This document shows, in pieces, positions 22,296 to 34,800 of a stretch of DNA of 64,000 nt. A model generated the notes under the pieces. The model ran no database searches and was not told the DNA's origin. It saw only the letters and a list, made by a program, of their open reading frames with translations. This DNA is from Enoplosus armatus (taxonomy: Eukaryota > Chordata > Actinopteri > Centrarchiformes > Enoplosidae), in NCBI RefSeq assembly GCF_043641665.1, contig NC_092194.1, forward strand, positions 1,552,116 through 1,616,115. The letters run 5' to 3'. Every line of letters starts with the position of its first letter. The stretch's first letter is position 1. A program made the translations under genes and the position numbers.

Positions 22296-23239
22296 TCGCA
22301 AATGGGCTCAGGAGAGAAAGGGAGACGGATACATACATTCAGTTGGATCAACAAATAAATTATTCAGAGCGATATGACAGCAGATGTTTGGGAGGCCGTG
22401 ATTCAGCGGTGGTCTCCGCTGCAACTTTTGATCAGAAATTCAAAAAACAGGCCCTGTGTGGCCGACAGACGGCTGGATGGGAGTCTGCGCTCCGGCTCTC
22501 ATCCGCCTCCCCCCCCCCGCCCCCCCGCCCCCAGCCATCTTCTCATCCCAGATATTTCTGAGGCCATTTGTTTGGGAGAGACGGACCACAGCCACACGGT
22601 GCTAACGTCTTCATCGCAAGCTTTGAGGAGGAACAGTCGCGGATCGTATGGGGGGGGGGGGGGGGGAGGCGTTGTTGGGTTACCATTAAGCAACGAGGCG
22701 GATTCGTTCATTCCTCTCTTTGATGAGGACATAACGAGAGAAAAAAAAAGGAGTTTTGCCTGCGACAGAGAGAAAACACCACACTAAAATCCCTTTCAGC
22801 AGGGATACTTTGTGTCCTCGTGATTATTAACGAGGCAAATTAATAGTATACATTTCATGTCAGCTTGTTAATGTGCACCGCCATTAGTGGCAGATATCCC
22901 CCGTTCACGGATTAAAAGTTTATTTTACAAAAAAACTCCCAAAACACTTCACCCTCCATTTGCACATTCAGAGTCATAATTTTGTGGTGAGCGTATTCAA
23001 GTTTTTCATAGTTTGAGCACACTTTGACATAAGTGACTTGACTCTGGGGGGGGGGGGGGTAAAGTCACAAAAACCACTGTGACTGTTGTACTTTTCAACA
23101 GTGATTTGTCACAGTTTTTCAAAGGACGTCATAGGGACAGTCAGATCAGAAAACGCTTGTGGCATTCCGGGGTGGGGGTGGGGTTCAAAAAGACTAGCAT
23201 ACAACATGCAAAACGTTACATACTGTGAGCGCGTTAACA
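22296..23239. other. Noncoding stretch, partly CNE-like
   Basis: It holds a C-rich run near 22,507-22,530, a G tract at 22,650-22,666 and a G tract at 23,046-23,059. The part 22,800-22,925 contains GGCAAATTAATAG and GCTTGTTAATG and may be regulatory. The 137-residue frame has no domain and is dismissed. Confidence 0.45.
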
Positions 23240-23320
23240 AGCTTTTAGTATGTTAACTAAGAAGTATGTTACCATGCTAACATTAGCACGCTAATGTGCT
23301 TAAACATCAGCATCCAATTG
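23240..23320. repeat. Family A fish repeat, copy 4 (short)
   Basis: GCTAACATTAGCACGCTAAT (23,276-23,295) is the GCTAAC-rich part of family A seen at 2020-2110. Confidence 0.5.
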
Positions 23321-25689
23321 TTCTTAACAGGCATGTCAACAACCAGCTCGGCCCTGACATGACAGAGTTGAGCCGAATGTTCAGCAGCCCAAACGCGAAA
23401 GAGGGGCCTCTCTCGGCGACACTTGGCGACAGCATTAGCGCCCCCACACCCCCCCTCGCCGCGCTGATTGGCCGGTCGTCAGTCCTCCCTCGGCACTCAT
23501 CGGATGATCGCCTTTTCGCCCGAGAAACCGCTGTTTTCAAGTTACGATGCCAGACTAGAATCAGTCAGCCCCCAGATTCAAAGGTCTGGACCCGGGCAAA
23601 TGACATGCTGTATCGCAACAACTCAAGTGGAGATGTAAAAAGAAAGCAAAATGTGTTATTATTTATTGAATGTGTTTTACTTGAAAGACAATCGAAGCAA
23701 CGGTATCATCTGTCACTGTCTCTTTAAAGCCTCATTTCCTTTTTGGTGGCAGTGAAAGTGTGTGTGTGTGTGATTGGGGAGAGGAGGGGGGGGGTGGGTG
23801 GTTACAATGGGATTTAGTCATACTTAACTCGCAATTGAGGGTCCCCCTACACCACTTCCTTCACCCAGACACCTTTTTCATACACGAGTGAACCATTCAT
23901 ATTCCATCTGTTCCAGCTCTCACTCTTTGGGGAGGCTGTCAATCTTTGAGACTCATGTGATGTGAATGGAGGTGGGGAGGAGGGTGGAGGGGGGGGGGGG
24001 GTTGCTGCGGTAGGCCGGGGGACAGACAAAGACAGAGAGAGTGAGAGAGAAGAGTTGTGGAAGTGGAAAATAGAGGAAGAGCGAGGGGAGGAAGAGAGAG
24101 GAGGCGCTCAGCACCGGCGCTGAACTCCTGGGACCTTTCAGAAAAGCTCATCGCACATCAGTGTCCTGCCGAGCCGCCGCCACGGAAGAGAGGACGAGCG
24201 AGGCAGTGGAAAATGGAGTGAAAAGAGAGGGAGTGAGGGAGTCGGGGGTGGGCGGTGGGTAAAAACTCAAGAAAAGGAAACTGAGATCGTGATCAATGTC
24301 GGAGAAAAATTTCAAATGGAGTGGAAAGCGAGAGAGAGAGGGGGGGATCTAAAGACCACCCTGACATGGTGGTGACTTCATCACTGCACCTGAGGGACAA
24401 ACAGCACAAAGTCTTTCTGTATAGGACAGGAAGATGCTAAATGTTTTTTTGTTGTTGAGTCATTTTCAACAAATCTCATGAAAAGACCAGAGCTAACAGT
24501 ACATTAGCCCGTCCATCAATACTTTCTCGAGTTACCGGCCCTGTTTCAAGACCGTTGGTCCTTAATGAAGATGTAAATTTTAACAAAACAAATATACAAA
24601 AAAAAAAAAAAAAAAGTCACTCAAACGGCAGGAGACAGTGTATTTTTGTTGGGGACTAGTTTCAGTCGCGGATGAATCCACATTCGGTGGATTTGGGGCA
24701 GCAGGACGGTGTGTGTGTGTGTGTGTGTGCGATTGAGTCAACGTGAACTACAGCGTGTGTGTTCACGGTAATGACGGAACGTGTGCGACACAGTTTTTTG
24801 AACGCATAAGCCATTTGCAAAGTGGGTCTTTAAAAAGAGATCAATATATTTTCAACACGCTCAAACAGTTCAAATTATATGTGTTTTTTGTTGTTTTTTT
24901 TTTAACAGAAAATGCTATCACAGCTCAGTTGTCATGGAGAATTGATGTGTTGATGTTGGAACATATTTAATTGTCACTTTTATTGGGAGTTCTTTGACTG
25001 ATCACAGAGCGTCAGTTTACTCTGCTTTAATTTTTGATTCCTACGCTCTGTGCCGCTTCATCACTGACAGAGACACAGATCGAATATGAGGAAGAGGGAG
25101 AAGTGCAGGGAGAAGGGGAGGAGGATGTTGGTCGTGGTGGTGGTGGTGGTGGGGGGGGGGGTTCTGCATGGCTGGGAGGCAGCACGGAGGCGACACATCT
25201 GTCGCGGTATTAACTTTCTGCTCTGTGGGGCCTGGGTGTCAATGCTAGCCGCTGGGGCCCCCGACTCCAGTCATCCTGGAGCTCAGATGGAGAAACAAAG
25301 CCACCTGAAAAACAACAGAGCCCAACCTCTGCTCGCCACGGCGGAAGCTGATGCACGAGTCCCTGCCCCCCCCCCCGCCTAAAAACACATGCATCCTGTA
25401 CCAATCAACTCCAACCCTCCCACAGTATCTCATCCGTGTGTCACGTGTCGGGATTGTTGCACAATTTCAATGTGTTCGCCCCTCTTGTTTGACAAAAATC
25501 AAGTATCTCTCCGCCAACCAGTTCCAGGAGGTGTGATTATATCTTCTCACGACAGTTAAAGGGATTTCATGCTGTCAGAAAGTCACACTTCTGACTTTTA
25601 AGGCTCGACTATACCTTGCTGTGGGTTCAAGACCACTTCAACAGCTAAAATGCGAGTTGTTACGCTATTAATGGGAAGTAGCTTGGAGG
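23321..25689. other. Noncoding stretch, no gene seen
   Basis: It holds (GT)n at about 23,757-23,772, a G-rich run at 23,988-24,002, a purine-rich part (24,025-24,350), poly-A at 24,599-24,615, (GT)n at about 24,710-24,728, and (GGT)n with a G tract at 25,133-25,160. The 143-residue frame at 23,296-23,727 has no recognisable domain. No exon is supported. Confidence 0.45.
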
Positions 25690-26395
25690 TTGTCTATCAT
25701 GCAGCACAAAAAAAAAAGCCTGCTCGCATGCTGAGGTTTGTATTCGACTCTAACCTATCATTTGTCTGTCATGTCCCCAGTAGTACAACCAGTGCTTCCT
25801 TCAGCTGAGGGCAATACCTTATTTCCTCTGGTTGGGACAACTGTAAGACTCTTTCCTCTGGCCTCAGCCGTAAGTCAATTGCTCGTCCCCAGCACAGCGA
25901 AGTAGCTGCCGCGAGGCCTTAATTGGACTCGAGGAAATCTGACCGCATCACCCCCCCATTGCTGCATCTTTGCACTGGCCCCCTGTGAGTTTTTAGAATA
26001 GATGTGAAGCTTTTTTTTTTGGGTTTTTGCTTGATAACCTTTGAGGTTTGCGTGGTCGAGCGCCGAGTTACGTTGTTGATATGCCACTCATGAGCCACAG
26101 CGCAGCCTGAGATCCTTGGGCAGGGCCACTTGGGGTGGCCAGGCCTTTTCAGTGCGTACCCCTCAGCTTCGCAACTCCCTGCCTGAACATCTCAGGGCAA
26201 ATTCTGTCGCATCTTTTAAATTGCTTATTAAAAAAAACAACTTTTATTGGGAAGACTATCCTTTTAACTATGTTTTAACATTGCTTTATTCTATATGTAT
26301 TTTTCATTTCTGGCATTATTTTATCATTTTTTATTACTCTATGGGAGCATCATATAAATACAGTTATTATTGTCATTGTTATTATTATTATTAAT
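25690..26395 (+). mobile_element. L2-type LINE, 3' end (decayed)
   Basis: Translation near 25,740-25,763 gives VFDSNLSF. A later frame (26,143-26,244) gives AFSVRTPQLRNSLPEHLR followed by SFKLLIKK. Both are hallmarks of the end of L2 ORF2, after the reverse transcriptase. Stops and frameshifts separate them. The element ends in a tail with CATATAAATACAG (26,350-26,362) and an (ATT)n run to about 26,394, as L2 tails do. It is 5'-truncated and inactive. Confidence 0.85.
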
Positions 26396-27039
26396 AGAAG
26401 AACAAGAAAAGAGAAACTGTGTATGAAGGAACCTGAAGCCTACCGTGTTTAGTTACAAAGTTAGGGCGTGTTCACGCCGTCTTCAAAGGGCACAAGAGCA
26501 CTGACAGGTTCCCGGAACCAGCACCCGAACACACCTCCACAGGTGCTCACAGGTCCTGGGTAGCCAGTAGTGGAGGCGGCGACGTGCTAGAATGGGGAAA
26601 TATGCAAATATGAAATAATACACATGAAAAACCTTTCAAGAAGAGTCTTTCTTCATAAGAATCTTTTTTTTTTTTATAGTATGTACAAAGATGTCAGCCA
26701 GGTTTAAACTCAAGCTTCGGTAAAGTTGGTAAAGGGGGGGCTTTTGGAGGGTGGGTACATCTTGTGATACTGAACAGCCGCTGCGACTAAAACAGGCTTT
26801 GGAGCACAAAGAAACCTGCCATTACCATTAAAAGGTTATAGCTGGAGTTCAGCTATGTATGGAGGAAATTCCGATATTTAAAGGCTTTTAAAGTTAGAGA
26901 CTACTTTGGAGAATATAGTAATCTCAGTAATAAGTGCATTGTTTTGACTGTAGAATAGATTTGGATTGTTTAATGATTTGTTCAGTAGACATACTGTTTA
27001 CTTGAGCCTCTACTTAAACATGCACACACACTTAAAGCT
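26396..27039. other. Noncoding stretch, no gene seen
   Basis: It is unique-looking and A/T-rich, with a T run at 26,666-26,677 and a G-rich run near 26,733. No exon or repeat family is recognised. Confidence 0.45.
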
Positions 27040-27330
27040 GATCCCTTGGTCCACTAAATAGGCATTTATTACCCGTTGCTCTAATCCCAGTCTCTTGTGA
27101 GCAGCATCTGAGCATCGAATCTCTAATGTCATTATGGTCACTTTGTCCAGGGAATGGCCCTTAGTGCCTCAAATCAATAGAGCCTGTTTAGGCCTCGATC
27201 TCAGAGGTGCTTTACGGCCAGGCAGCGGGGATTTGTTTTCCACGGTCTCAGGGGCTGAGTGGGTCTGGTAGGGCCAAACTGACCCTGGAGCCCTGTGGCC
27301 CTCAACTGGCAAAAAGCCTCCTGTGCTGGA
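27040..27330. promoter_or_regulatory. Candidate conserved noncoding block
   Basis: About 290 bases without low complexity include TCTCTAATGTCATTATGG (27,119-27,136) and CCTCAAATCAATAGAG (27,167-27,182). The frame on the minus strand overlapping its end runs into a Thr/Ala-rich microsatellite translation and is not credible. The role is inferred. Confidence 0.35.
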
Positions 27331-27529
27331 GGTCCTAGACGAGTGCCCTGAGGGACGCCTGGGTCACCAAGCTGCTGCTTCTGGCACTGAGCTCCAGCTG
27401 CTGAGGTTGTTGTTTTTGTTGCGCCTGCTGCCGCCGTTGTTGTTGTTGTTGTTGCTGAGCGGAGTGGCGTCTCTCCCTCCACCTCTGTCTCCATTCCTCC
27501 CTCCCTCCCTCCCTCCCTCTCTATCTATC
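27331..27529. repeat. (TTG)n and (CCCT)n simple repeats
   Basis: (GTT)n near 27,434-27,456 and (CCTC)n near 27,494-27,520 sit in a GC-rich stretch. Long false frames on both strands arise here. Confidence 0.85.
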
Positions 27530-28170
27530 TCCGGCCTGCAGGGCATAAAGAAGCCCCATGAATTAATGAAGATGAGCGAGGTAATTAAACGTGGTGGTGA
27601 TGGCGACACAGATCCTGGGAGGGTTTCAGAGGGACAGGAGGTCCACATGGGGCCTTGGCCTGCCTGCTCCGCTATTACCCTCCTCCCTTCCTCCATCCCC
27701 CTGGTCCCCAGGTTGCATGGCACACAGATATGGCTTGATTGGCCTGCTGGGCACGGGGAGGATGAGGGTTGGTGAAGTTGGCACCCAGGGGAGGTGGAGG
27801 GAGAGGCAGGATGGAGGGGGGTAGATTGAGCTCAGGCCTCACCTGTGGCCCCGGAGCCCCTCCCTGGATCCCTCCCCTGGCAGCCAGGTCACGCTGCGTG
27901 GTCCAAACACCCCCTGCCTGGGGAGGAGAGGAGGAAAACAACAGCATGGAGGGAAGGGAGGTGTAGAGGGAAGGATGGAGGGGATAAGGGAGGTAAGACA
28001 AGAACCATAGGGGCACTTCCAGGGATTATGGCCCCACGCTGGCCCACTGGGGCGCAGCCTTGATGGACGTCTGACTGGCAAGGACTTGCCCTTTTATAAG
28101 ATGTGATGTTTGCCGACCACCTCAACCCCACACAGCCCAGCAGCTGGGGGAGGCCAGCAGCCTGCAGCTC
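27530..28170. promoter_or_regulatory. Candidate conserved noncoding block, GC-rich
   Basis: It starts with CATGAATTAATGAAGATGAG (27,557-27,576) and GAGGTAATTAAACG (27,577-27,590), then continues GC-rich and free of dinucleotide arrays. Open frames on both strands are purine-biased and domain-free. It is likely an enhancer-type element if conserved. Confidence 0.35.
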
Positions 28171-29524
28171 TGACTGGTCACTTATCATTTTTTTTTTTGT
28201 TTTTTTTACTTTCCTTTTTTTCTACTACCAACTCTGCTCTACTTCAGACTTATTTAGACAGTTAATAAGATATTATGAAAATAATTGCATTCATTTTTCC
28301 ATTTTAGAGGCCAAACACAAGACAAGGTTTGGGTATGCAACCGCACAATGACATACAAATGCAAAACAATATCCATTCCAGCCTTCACTTGCCGAACCGT
28401 TCACAGTTTTGGGTATCATTTCTACCATTGCCATTAGTCATGACAACTTTGGACTGATCTAATTTATTACTGCATATCTGGGAATGCAACAACGTCGCTA
28501 AAAGGAAGTGTAAGAAAGGAAGAAAGAAACAAGGGCAGATCAAACCCCAGGTTAACCGAACATGTTTGTCCCACCTTACCGCAATTGTGGGGAATGAGGG
28601 ATTACTACCAAACTTTTGGGTACATTTTAGATTCGGTGGTTTAGGTAATATCTGGCTAATCGGGTCAACCAGCGCTTGAATCCATTCACCATCCGAATAA
28701 GTCTGGCGTGGCGCCGGCTGACAGCTATTTCCGGGGATAGAGAATCAATTGACCAACCAGAACTTTGCGGGCGGGATGTACCGTACCGAAAGCATGGCCA
28801 CGAAAATGAGAGTGATGCAGCTTTACAGGCTGTTGCAAGTCAATGTACAGGAACAACTACCTCTATTGGCACATTTCAATTCCATTGTGAAAGACGATAC
28901 CTGTGTCAACAAAGTACGATGTCAGAGGGACACTCGCTACTGATTAAGGAGTTTAATTACGCATCCATCTTTTGGTCTGAGCTGCTCAAAGCTCCACTAT
29001 GTTCACCAGCTAGTCTCTCACCATGACTGTCTGTCTGTCTGTCTGTTTGCTGCTGAGCAGGTAGTGTGCAGTGGGCTTTAGCAGAGCTTTTTTCCACTGC
29101 AAACAGCTGCTGCTGCTTCGGCTGGGAACAAGGTTGATGAGAGCGCCGAGGGCGAAGCCGCAACAGTGACAATTGTTTGCTGTCGCTCCAAAAAAAAAAA
29201 AAAAAAGAGCTACAGAGCCACGAGGAACTGCACAGTTGGTGAGACATGGAAATATATTGATTAGCGCGATTAGCTCCAAACAACGTGTTCAAACAAACGA
29301 TGCCTCATGTTTATTATAAGTTACCGAGAGGCCGCCGCGAAGCTGGCTGTCGGTCGCTATGGGCTACAGAGCCAAACTCAAACTTCGGTCAGTTCACATC
29401 AGTTCATCTTCTAACGAATATCGGAGGTGAACTGTGGATGTTCTGGAAGTATGTAGGAGCCAACATTTTAGATGGACGCCACAATTATTTGACGTGACTC
29501 ATCCCAACAAAGTACAGTATGTAA
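28171..29524. other. Noncoding stretch, no gene seen
   Basis: It holds a T-rich run (28,188-28,220), (GTCT)n near 29,028-29,047, and a 16-base A tract near 29,190-29,205. The 116-residue frame at 28,676-29,026 has no domain I know. Parts near 28,700-28,940 and 29,060-29,300 have the style of interspersed repeats, but I cannot name them. Confidence 0.4.
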
Positions 29525-29645
29525 ATTCACTTCAGTTGTATTTCTATATCGCGCCAAATCACAACAAAAGTCATCCCATGACTCTTTACATCCAGAGCAG
29601 GCCCTAGACCGTGTTCTTTGTAATATTATTACCATGAGCAAGCAC
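29525..29645. repeat. Fish interspersed repeat fragment (family C)
   Basis: The words TTTCTATATCGCGCCAAATC (29,541-29,560) and ACAACAAAAGTCATC, followed by CTTTACATCCAGAGCAGG, correspond to an abundant fish repeat whose consensus I recall in the same order. The fragment is diverged and cut off near ATGAGCAAGCACTA. Confidence 0.6.
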
Positions 29646-32129
29646 TACGTAAATCAAAATGCTATTCATATGAATTGTTATTTATGAAGGAAAAGGAGGT
29701 GAAATGAACAGATGGATTTGGCGATGAACCCCAAGGCGAGGCCTGCTCTGGTGCCTCTCTGACTCATTGCGCTATTATAGGACTCAGTGGACACCAGAAG
29801 CAGTTTACCATTAGATCCGATCCGGGAACCATCGCCCAGGAGAGATCTCCCCAAACCCCTCCTCTGTGTTTATTTTGTTATCAGAGCCTTCACCGGGCTA
29901 ATTGGGACAGGCCTTAACTTTGGTCTTGAGCCATATTCCTGCCCCAGGGGTGGGGCGGGACGTACTCCACTTACTCCCGCCGTCAGGCCTTCCCCATTTC
30001 CCAGCCCACGCCAAAACACGTGTCCGCCCAGTGGCTTCTGGGAATTTGATGCTGTGAGCCAGCAGGTAGGATGTTTTGTTCAGCCACGAGTCACCATTGC
30101 ACACACACACACACACCCATATGTCCATACCCCCCCCCCCCCCCCCATGTCCCAAGATGCTGTTTGTCGTCAGCGACCCTGAAGTTTGTTATGTAAACAA
30201 AAATTTGCCCTAATTAACAGGAGGGAAGTGCTGTCTTGGGAACAGGAGGGGAGGGGTGGGTTGGAACCAGGTGGCCTTTTGTCACTCCTGCAGCCTGCCA
30301 GCGTTATTTCATTTCACTGCATATATCATTTTTACCTGGGCATGTGAATAAACAACGCGCACTCGGTAAACAATGAAGCTGCAGCGGCGACTTTCCACAC
30401 GCGGGGATCAAACAAGAGACTGAGCGTGGCTCAGGAGCGGCAAGAAGGGACTGATTACAACGCAAATTTAAGAAAACTAGAGAGGAGGAGCAGAGGAAGA
30501 AGACAAAGACAGAAAAACAGACAATGAGGTCCCAGCGGGGAGAGGGAGGAATACCCCCTTCATCAACAAGGGAGTGCAGAAATGCACTGATTACCGAAGG
30601 GTGGGGGTAGGAGAACAGGTGTGCTGCGGACCCCCCTCCGGGGACCTCCCCACCACCCCTGGGTCCTCAGAGGGAGGGAGGGAGGGACGGGGATGGGACG
30701 GAGGGGATGCAGGAGGGATGGTGGAGAGGGAGAGAGGGGCAGAGCTTAGCTCATTAGAGACAGTTTGCTTGTGCTAACTCACCCCCCCCACCCACCCCCA
30801 CCCCCGGGACGCGGCTAATCATCACACAGGGACCGGCAGCCAGTTAGAGAGGAGGTGGAGAAAGAGAGAGAGAGAGGGAGAGAGACTCATTTAGCATCCA
30901 TCCCTCCTGTCTACACCCCGTGAATCCGCGGTGCATTGGCCTGATCAACCCCCCCCCCACCCCAAAACGAGGGGCCACAAGTGCTATGATGAAATGATTC
31001 CAACTTTAGCCCTCATCCTTCACGTGCTGGGAGGGAGGTGTAACTTTATTCTTATGAAATATATACTTTTTCTTTTTCCTTCATGGTTGCGTTTTGTGTT
31101 GTTGGATAATGAATAAATGGATAAATAAATAAACGCCCTCACGTGTGCAAGTTGAGCTGGCAATGCGACTAGCAAGTCGAACTGTCAGCTAAATGCAGGG
31201 GTGTACAAATGGAGTGCATTTAAAATGAAAGTACCATAGAGTGACTTAGGTGTTAAAGTAATTCGGTGGGGTTTGCGTTCACGCGCGTTTGACTTGCTTT
31301 GACTGATTGTCTGCAGCGCGAGTCGCTCTGATTGCGGCCACGCGGCAGTCTGCGGAAAGGAAAAAATAAACCGTGTAATCACGGGCTTTCAAAGCTGCCG
31401 CTTGTCACACTATTACTATTGTTTTGACATGTTAAGATGGCTACCTGGCGAGCGCTAATTAGCTAGCATTAATGAAAACAAACATGAAAAACACAACGGC
31501 GGAACTTTCGGCGTCGGATGCAGCCACTCTCTCTCTCTCTCTCTCGAGTATCACTCAGAGAAGTTTTGGGCCTGTAAGTGTGTGTGTGTGTGTGTGGGGG
31601 GGGGGTGTTTGAATCGTCGTAATCAAATCTTCCTTGTGCTGGCCAGTTAAAACCTATTGTTCATGAAAGCAAATCACAGCAGCAAGGAAACACGAACCTG
31701 CAGAAGTCTCGCCTCTGTAACTTTTCCTCTTCTCGGCGTTAAAGTGCTAACTAGAAGTGAGCTGAACGTGTTCGGGTGACATATTTCTACAGCCAAGGAC
31801 ACGGGGGGAAAAAAAAAATAAAAAATCACAATGGCGACACAAAAGCCGGAGCTCTCGCCTTTGTGCTGAGTGGGAGCACTTCAACAACTCCCGGTAAGAA
31901 TCCGACGTGGTGGCGCTCACAATAGGCGCCAGACACAGACACCTCTCGAGCACGGAGGCGAACGTTTCACTCTGAGCATTATTTCGAACTGTGCGGGCGC
32001 AGGTAGCCTTCAAGTCCCCTTTAATTTCAAAAAAAACATTCCACTCATTTCTCTGAACCCACCCCCCACCCCCCACCCCCAAGGACTCCCGTAAAGTCGT
32101 ACGATCCAGCTAAGACATGCGAGAGCTGT
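29646..32129. other. Noncoding stretch, no gene seen
   Basis: It holds (CA)n at about 30,099-30,116, a C tract at 30,130-30,146, GGGA-type runs near 30,667-30,690, C-rich runs near 30,782-30,806 and 30,950-30,964, (GA)n near 30,863-30,884, (CT)n at 31,528-31,545 and (GT)n with a G tract at 31,578-31,605. The part 29,760-29,960 looks unique and may be regulatory. No exon is seen. Confidence 0.45.
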
Positions 32130-32335
32130 CCTCGCAGCTGGAGCGACGTCAAGGATCATTTCCATTTCCCGATGATTAATTTGAATTTAATATCTTAAAT
32201 CAAAACCTAATTAATTTAGATACAGTTTTTGATGGCGGCCTGCTACTAATACACATGCTGTTAATTAAATGTATCCTAATGTACCCCACCCACCCCACCC
32301 TTAACGTAATTAAAACAGAAGATCCCAACCCGCGT
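32130..32335. promoter_or_regulatory. Candidate conserved noncoding block, TAATTA-rich
   Basis: It carries GATGATTAATTTGAATTTAA, CCTAATTAATTTAG (32,207-32,220), CTGTTAATTAAATG (32,259-32,272) and CGTAATTAAAAC (32,305-32,316). Four homeodomain cores in 200 bases is the densest cluster in the window. There is no coding potential. The role is inferred. Confidence 0.4.
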
Positions 32336-32507
32336 GAACTAATGTTGGTACAACCCCAGAACAGAAGGTGGTGTGACGGGTGACGAGGAAATGTGATTTG
32401 TTCGTTGCAGGGTGGAGCGCTGGCATTTACGTGGAGGTGGGGATGCTGAGCGGATGCATGCATACCTGTGCGAAGTCACCACGGCATCAGTAAATGATCT
32501 CATAATG

Positions 32508-32645
32508 ACCCCACTTACGTAGCGCTTTTCAACCTTCGCAGCCCCCAAAGTCTCACTCACCCATTCACACACACCGATGGCGACCGATGGCGACCGATGC
32601 CGCCATGCGAGCTGCTGGCCCCCATCGGGAGCGACTTGACCTGTC
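32508..32645 (+). repeat. Fish interspersed repeat (family B), copy 1
   Basis: The order TAGCGCTTTTCAACCTTCGC (32,520-32,539), CTCACTCACCCATTCACACA, GCTGCTGGCCCCCATCGGGA and GCGACTTG follows a very common fish repeat. A small tandem of CGATGGCGAC units (about 2.5 copies, 32,574-32,599) lies inside it. A second, partial copy is at 40,640-40,745. Confidence 0.65.
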
Positions 32646-33884
32646 CTATAGGAACAATATATGGTGAAGGAAAACGCTTTCAACCACCATCTCACGCTGC
32701 ATTTAGCTAGCGAGATACTGTTTGAAAGTTCCCAAAGCTTTGGCTGTTTTTGATCACGCAACAAAAAAAAAAAAAAGGTTCCAAAAGCTAGCAAGTGGGC
32801 CGCTAAATGTTGGTTATTTTGTTACATAAGGTCAGCTGACGGCTTTAGAGCGACCTCATATTAGGCAAGTAATACGTCGTCAGGAAAAGTCCTTCTTAAG
32901 AAAGTCTGGAAAGTAATATGCAGTAACATTGTGCATTGAGTACTTTCTAACTAACCAGGCAGGTTTCTCAGGGAATGCTGCATTGAGGAAAAAGTTTTAA
33001 AGTCGCATTTAACATCTGTAAAACCGCCCCAATCGGTATGCCGTGTGTTAACAATTGATTAAATGACGGTGTAAAAGTAAAACGGGTCACTTTGTGGTGG
33101 CGAACCCACAGGGTTCCCTTCAGTCCTGCAGAGACTTAGCAGCTTTCAAAATCAATTCATGCAGCTTTAACGATATTTATAGGGTCTCGCTGCGCCATTG
33201 GTTATTTGCACTAAGTGCCTATAACGCGACTCGAGTAGACTGTTTTGCAAGAAGGTGTACATACCTTTACTTTTTAAGAAGACCGTCGTGTCAAAATCTA
33301 TTGAGGCACAGGCTGCATAATGGTAACGCAGTGTTTTGTATTTCTCTGCGGCGGCGTACCTTAATTGATCATTCTCCGCCACGAACGCAGTTTTTAAATG
33401 GCCAGGCGCTCTTTTGCGGCTCTCTCTGCCCAGTAATGTGTACCGGGGGGGCGGGTGGGGGGGGGGGGTGGCATATTATTTTCGCAACCAATTAAAAGTT
33501 GAAGAACTCCATTATAGAAATTCTACTGTCTGTATCCAAGCAAAGCAGCTGAAATATTAGTTATTAATTGATATCCAGTCAGCGTTGCATTGCATTTGCG
33601 CTGACGGTAAAACAAAGCAGATGGCTGTTAAACGTCAATGTATTCCGGTCCTGTTTCAAAGTCATCTGCAGGCAAACGGTGCCTCGTAGTTAGGAAATGA
33701 GTTGCGTGCGACAGTGTTGCAATGTGCAAAAAAAAAACAAAAAAAACACAGGCAGCAGCTTATTTGACTGAGCAGAACTTTATTTTCTCTCGTGGCTTTT
33801 ATCTGCAATGGAAAGTTATTCAGATGTCCACAGAGGTCGCAGATTCATTTCAAGCAAGTGAATTAAAGTGCGTGTTTAATTGGA
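32646..33884. other. Noncoding stretch, no gene seen
   Basis: It holds an A tract near 32,762-32,776 and a G-rich run at 33,446-33,470. The 133-residue frame at 33,094-33,495 has no recognisable domain. No exon is seen. Confidence 0.45.
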
Positions 33885-34175
33885 GGTATATGCTAAGCTT
33901 GACTTTATGCTAAGCTAGGCTAACCACGCCCTGACTCCAGATTAGTTTGTAAAGGAATATGTAGTAAAAAATATACATTATATCAATCACTTGACTAATA
34001 CCTGTGCATAAAGCATAAAGCTGGGGACAGGTCATGGTTAGGCCTAGCTTAGCACAAACAAAGAGTTAGTCTGGCTCTGTCCAAAGTGAAATACACCTAC
34101 CAAGACCTCTGAAGCTCTTTAATTTAAACACTGTGTGCCGTCTTTTCAACCCACAAACAAGCAGTAACAACAGTC
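33885..34175. repeat. Fish interspersed repeat with inverted GCTAAGC arms
   Basis: The left arm TGCTAAGCTAGGCTAACCA (33,908-33,926) and right arm TGGTTAGGCCTAGCTTAGCA (34,035-34,054) are inverted copies with one inserted base, about 108 bases apart. The right part continues with GTCTGGCTCTGTCCAAAG, CACCTACCAAGACCTCT and GCTCTTTAATTTAA, which match a well-known fish repeat. The inverted layout could be two copies head to head or a foldback element. Confidence 0.65.
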
Positions 34176-34665
34176 GGCAGATTTAAGGAGAGTTGATGCG
34201 CTCGAACTTTTCCTGGGGCGACCACGTCCCGACTCCACCTCTGTTCTTGTTCGATATGGAATAAATCGAATATTTCCAAACGTTGAGGGTTTCTTTTAGG
34301 AGTGAGCTCAGACGAAGTGAAAATTCAAGAACCAGTTTGAACTTAAGAAGCACGGCTGTGTTCATACCAAGCTGGTGTGCGCCAAATCACACCGGAAGGA
34401 AAGAAGCAACGGGCATCAAGTTAGAGGGTTTCTTTCCCTAACAGCACTCTGCTACTGCTCAACCCCTCCCTGGGGTCCTGTGGCTCTACAGACCTAATCT
34501 AAGAGGGTAATTAGAGCCATGCAAGGGGGGGCATCAGCAGGACAGGAAGACGGGGCCAGAATACAGCTCTTCACACACAGTCACTCACATACACACACAA
34601 ATAAATCAGACATTTTAATTTAGGTGTGTGTGCTCAAATGGGCAGTGGCCACACATTTTTAGGTA
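34176..34665. other. Noncoding stretch, no gene seen
   Basis: It is unique-looking. The open frames on both strands are short and have no domain. Confidence 0.4.
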
Positions 34666-34800
34666 CAACAGCGCTGGACGGTCAGTCCATCGCATTGGTC
34701 CCGACAGGAGTATCCCAATAAACATTAGGTGGATTTCCATGAAATGTTGCGCGAACATTCGAGGTCCACAGAGGGTGAATCCCGATGGCTTTTGGTGAAA
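34666..34800 (-). repeat. Family A fish interspersed repeat, copy 5
   Basis: GGTGGATTTCCATGAAATGT (34,728-34,747) and GGTCCACAGAGGGTGAATCC (34,764-34,783) have the same order as the GGATGGAATGTCATTAAAT part at 6,697. This is the family's characteristic middle. Confidence 0.6.

Noticed and set aside
27323..27775. 150-codon plus frame and overlapping minus frames
   Set aside because: It is Leu/Pro-rich over (TTG)n and (CCCT)n, with no domain and no splice context. The region is better described as a GC-rich noncoding block.
32574..32602. CRISPR-like or satellite array of CGATGGCGAC
   Set aside because: Only about two and a half units without spacers, inside a common fish repeat of eukaryotic type.
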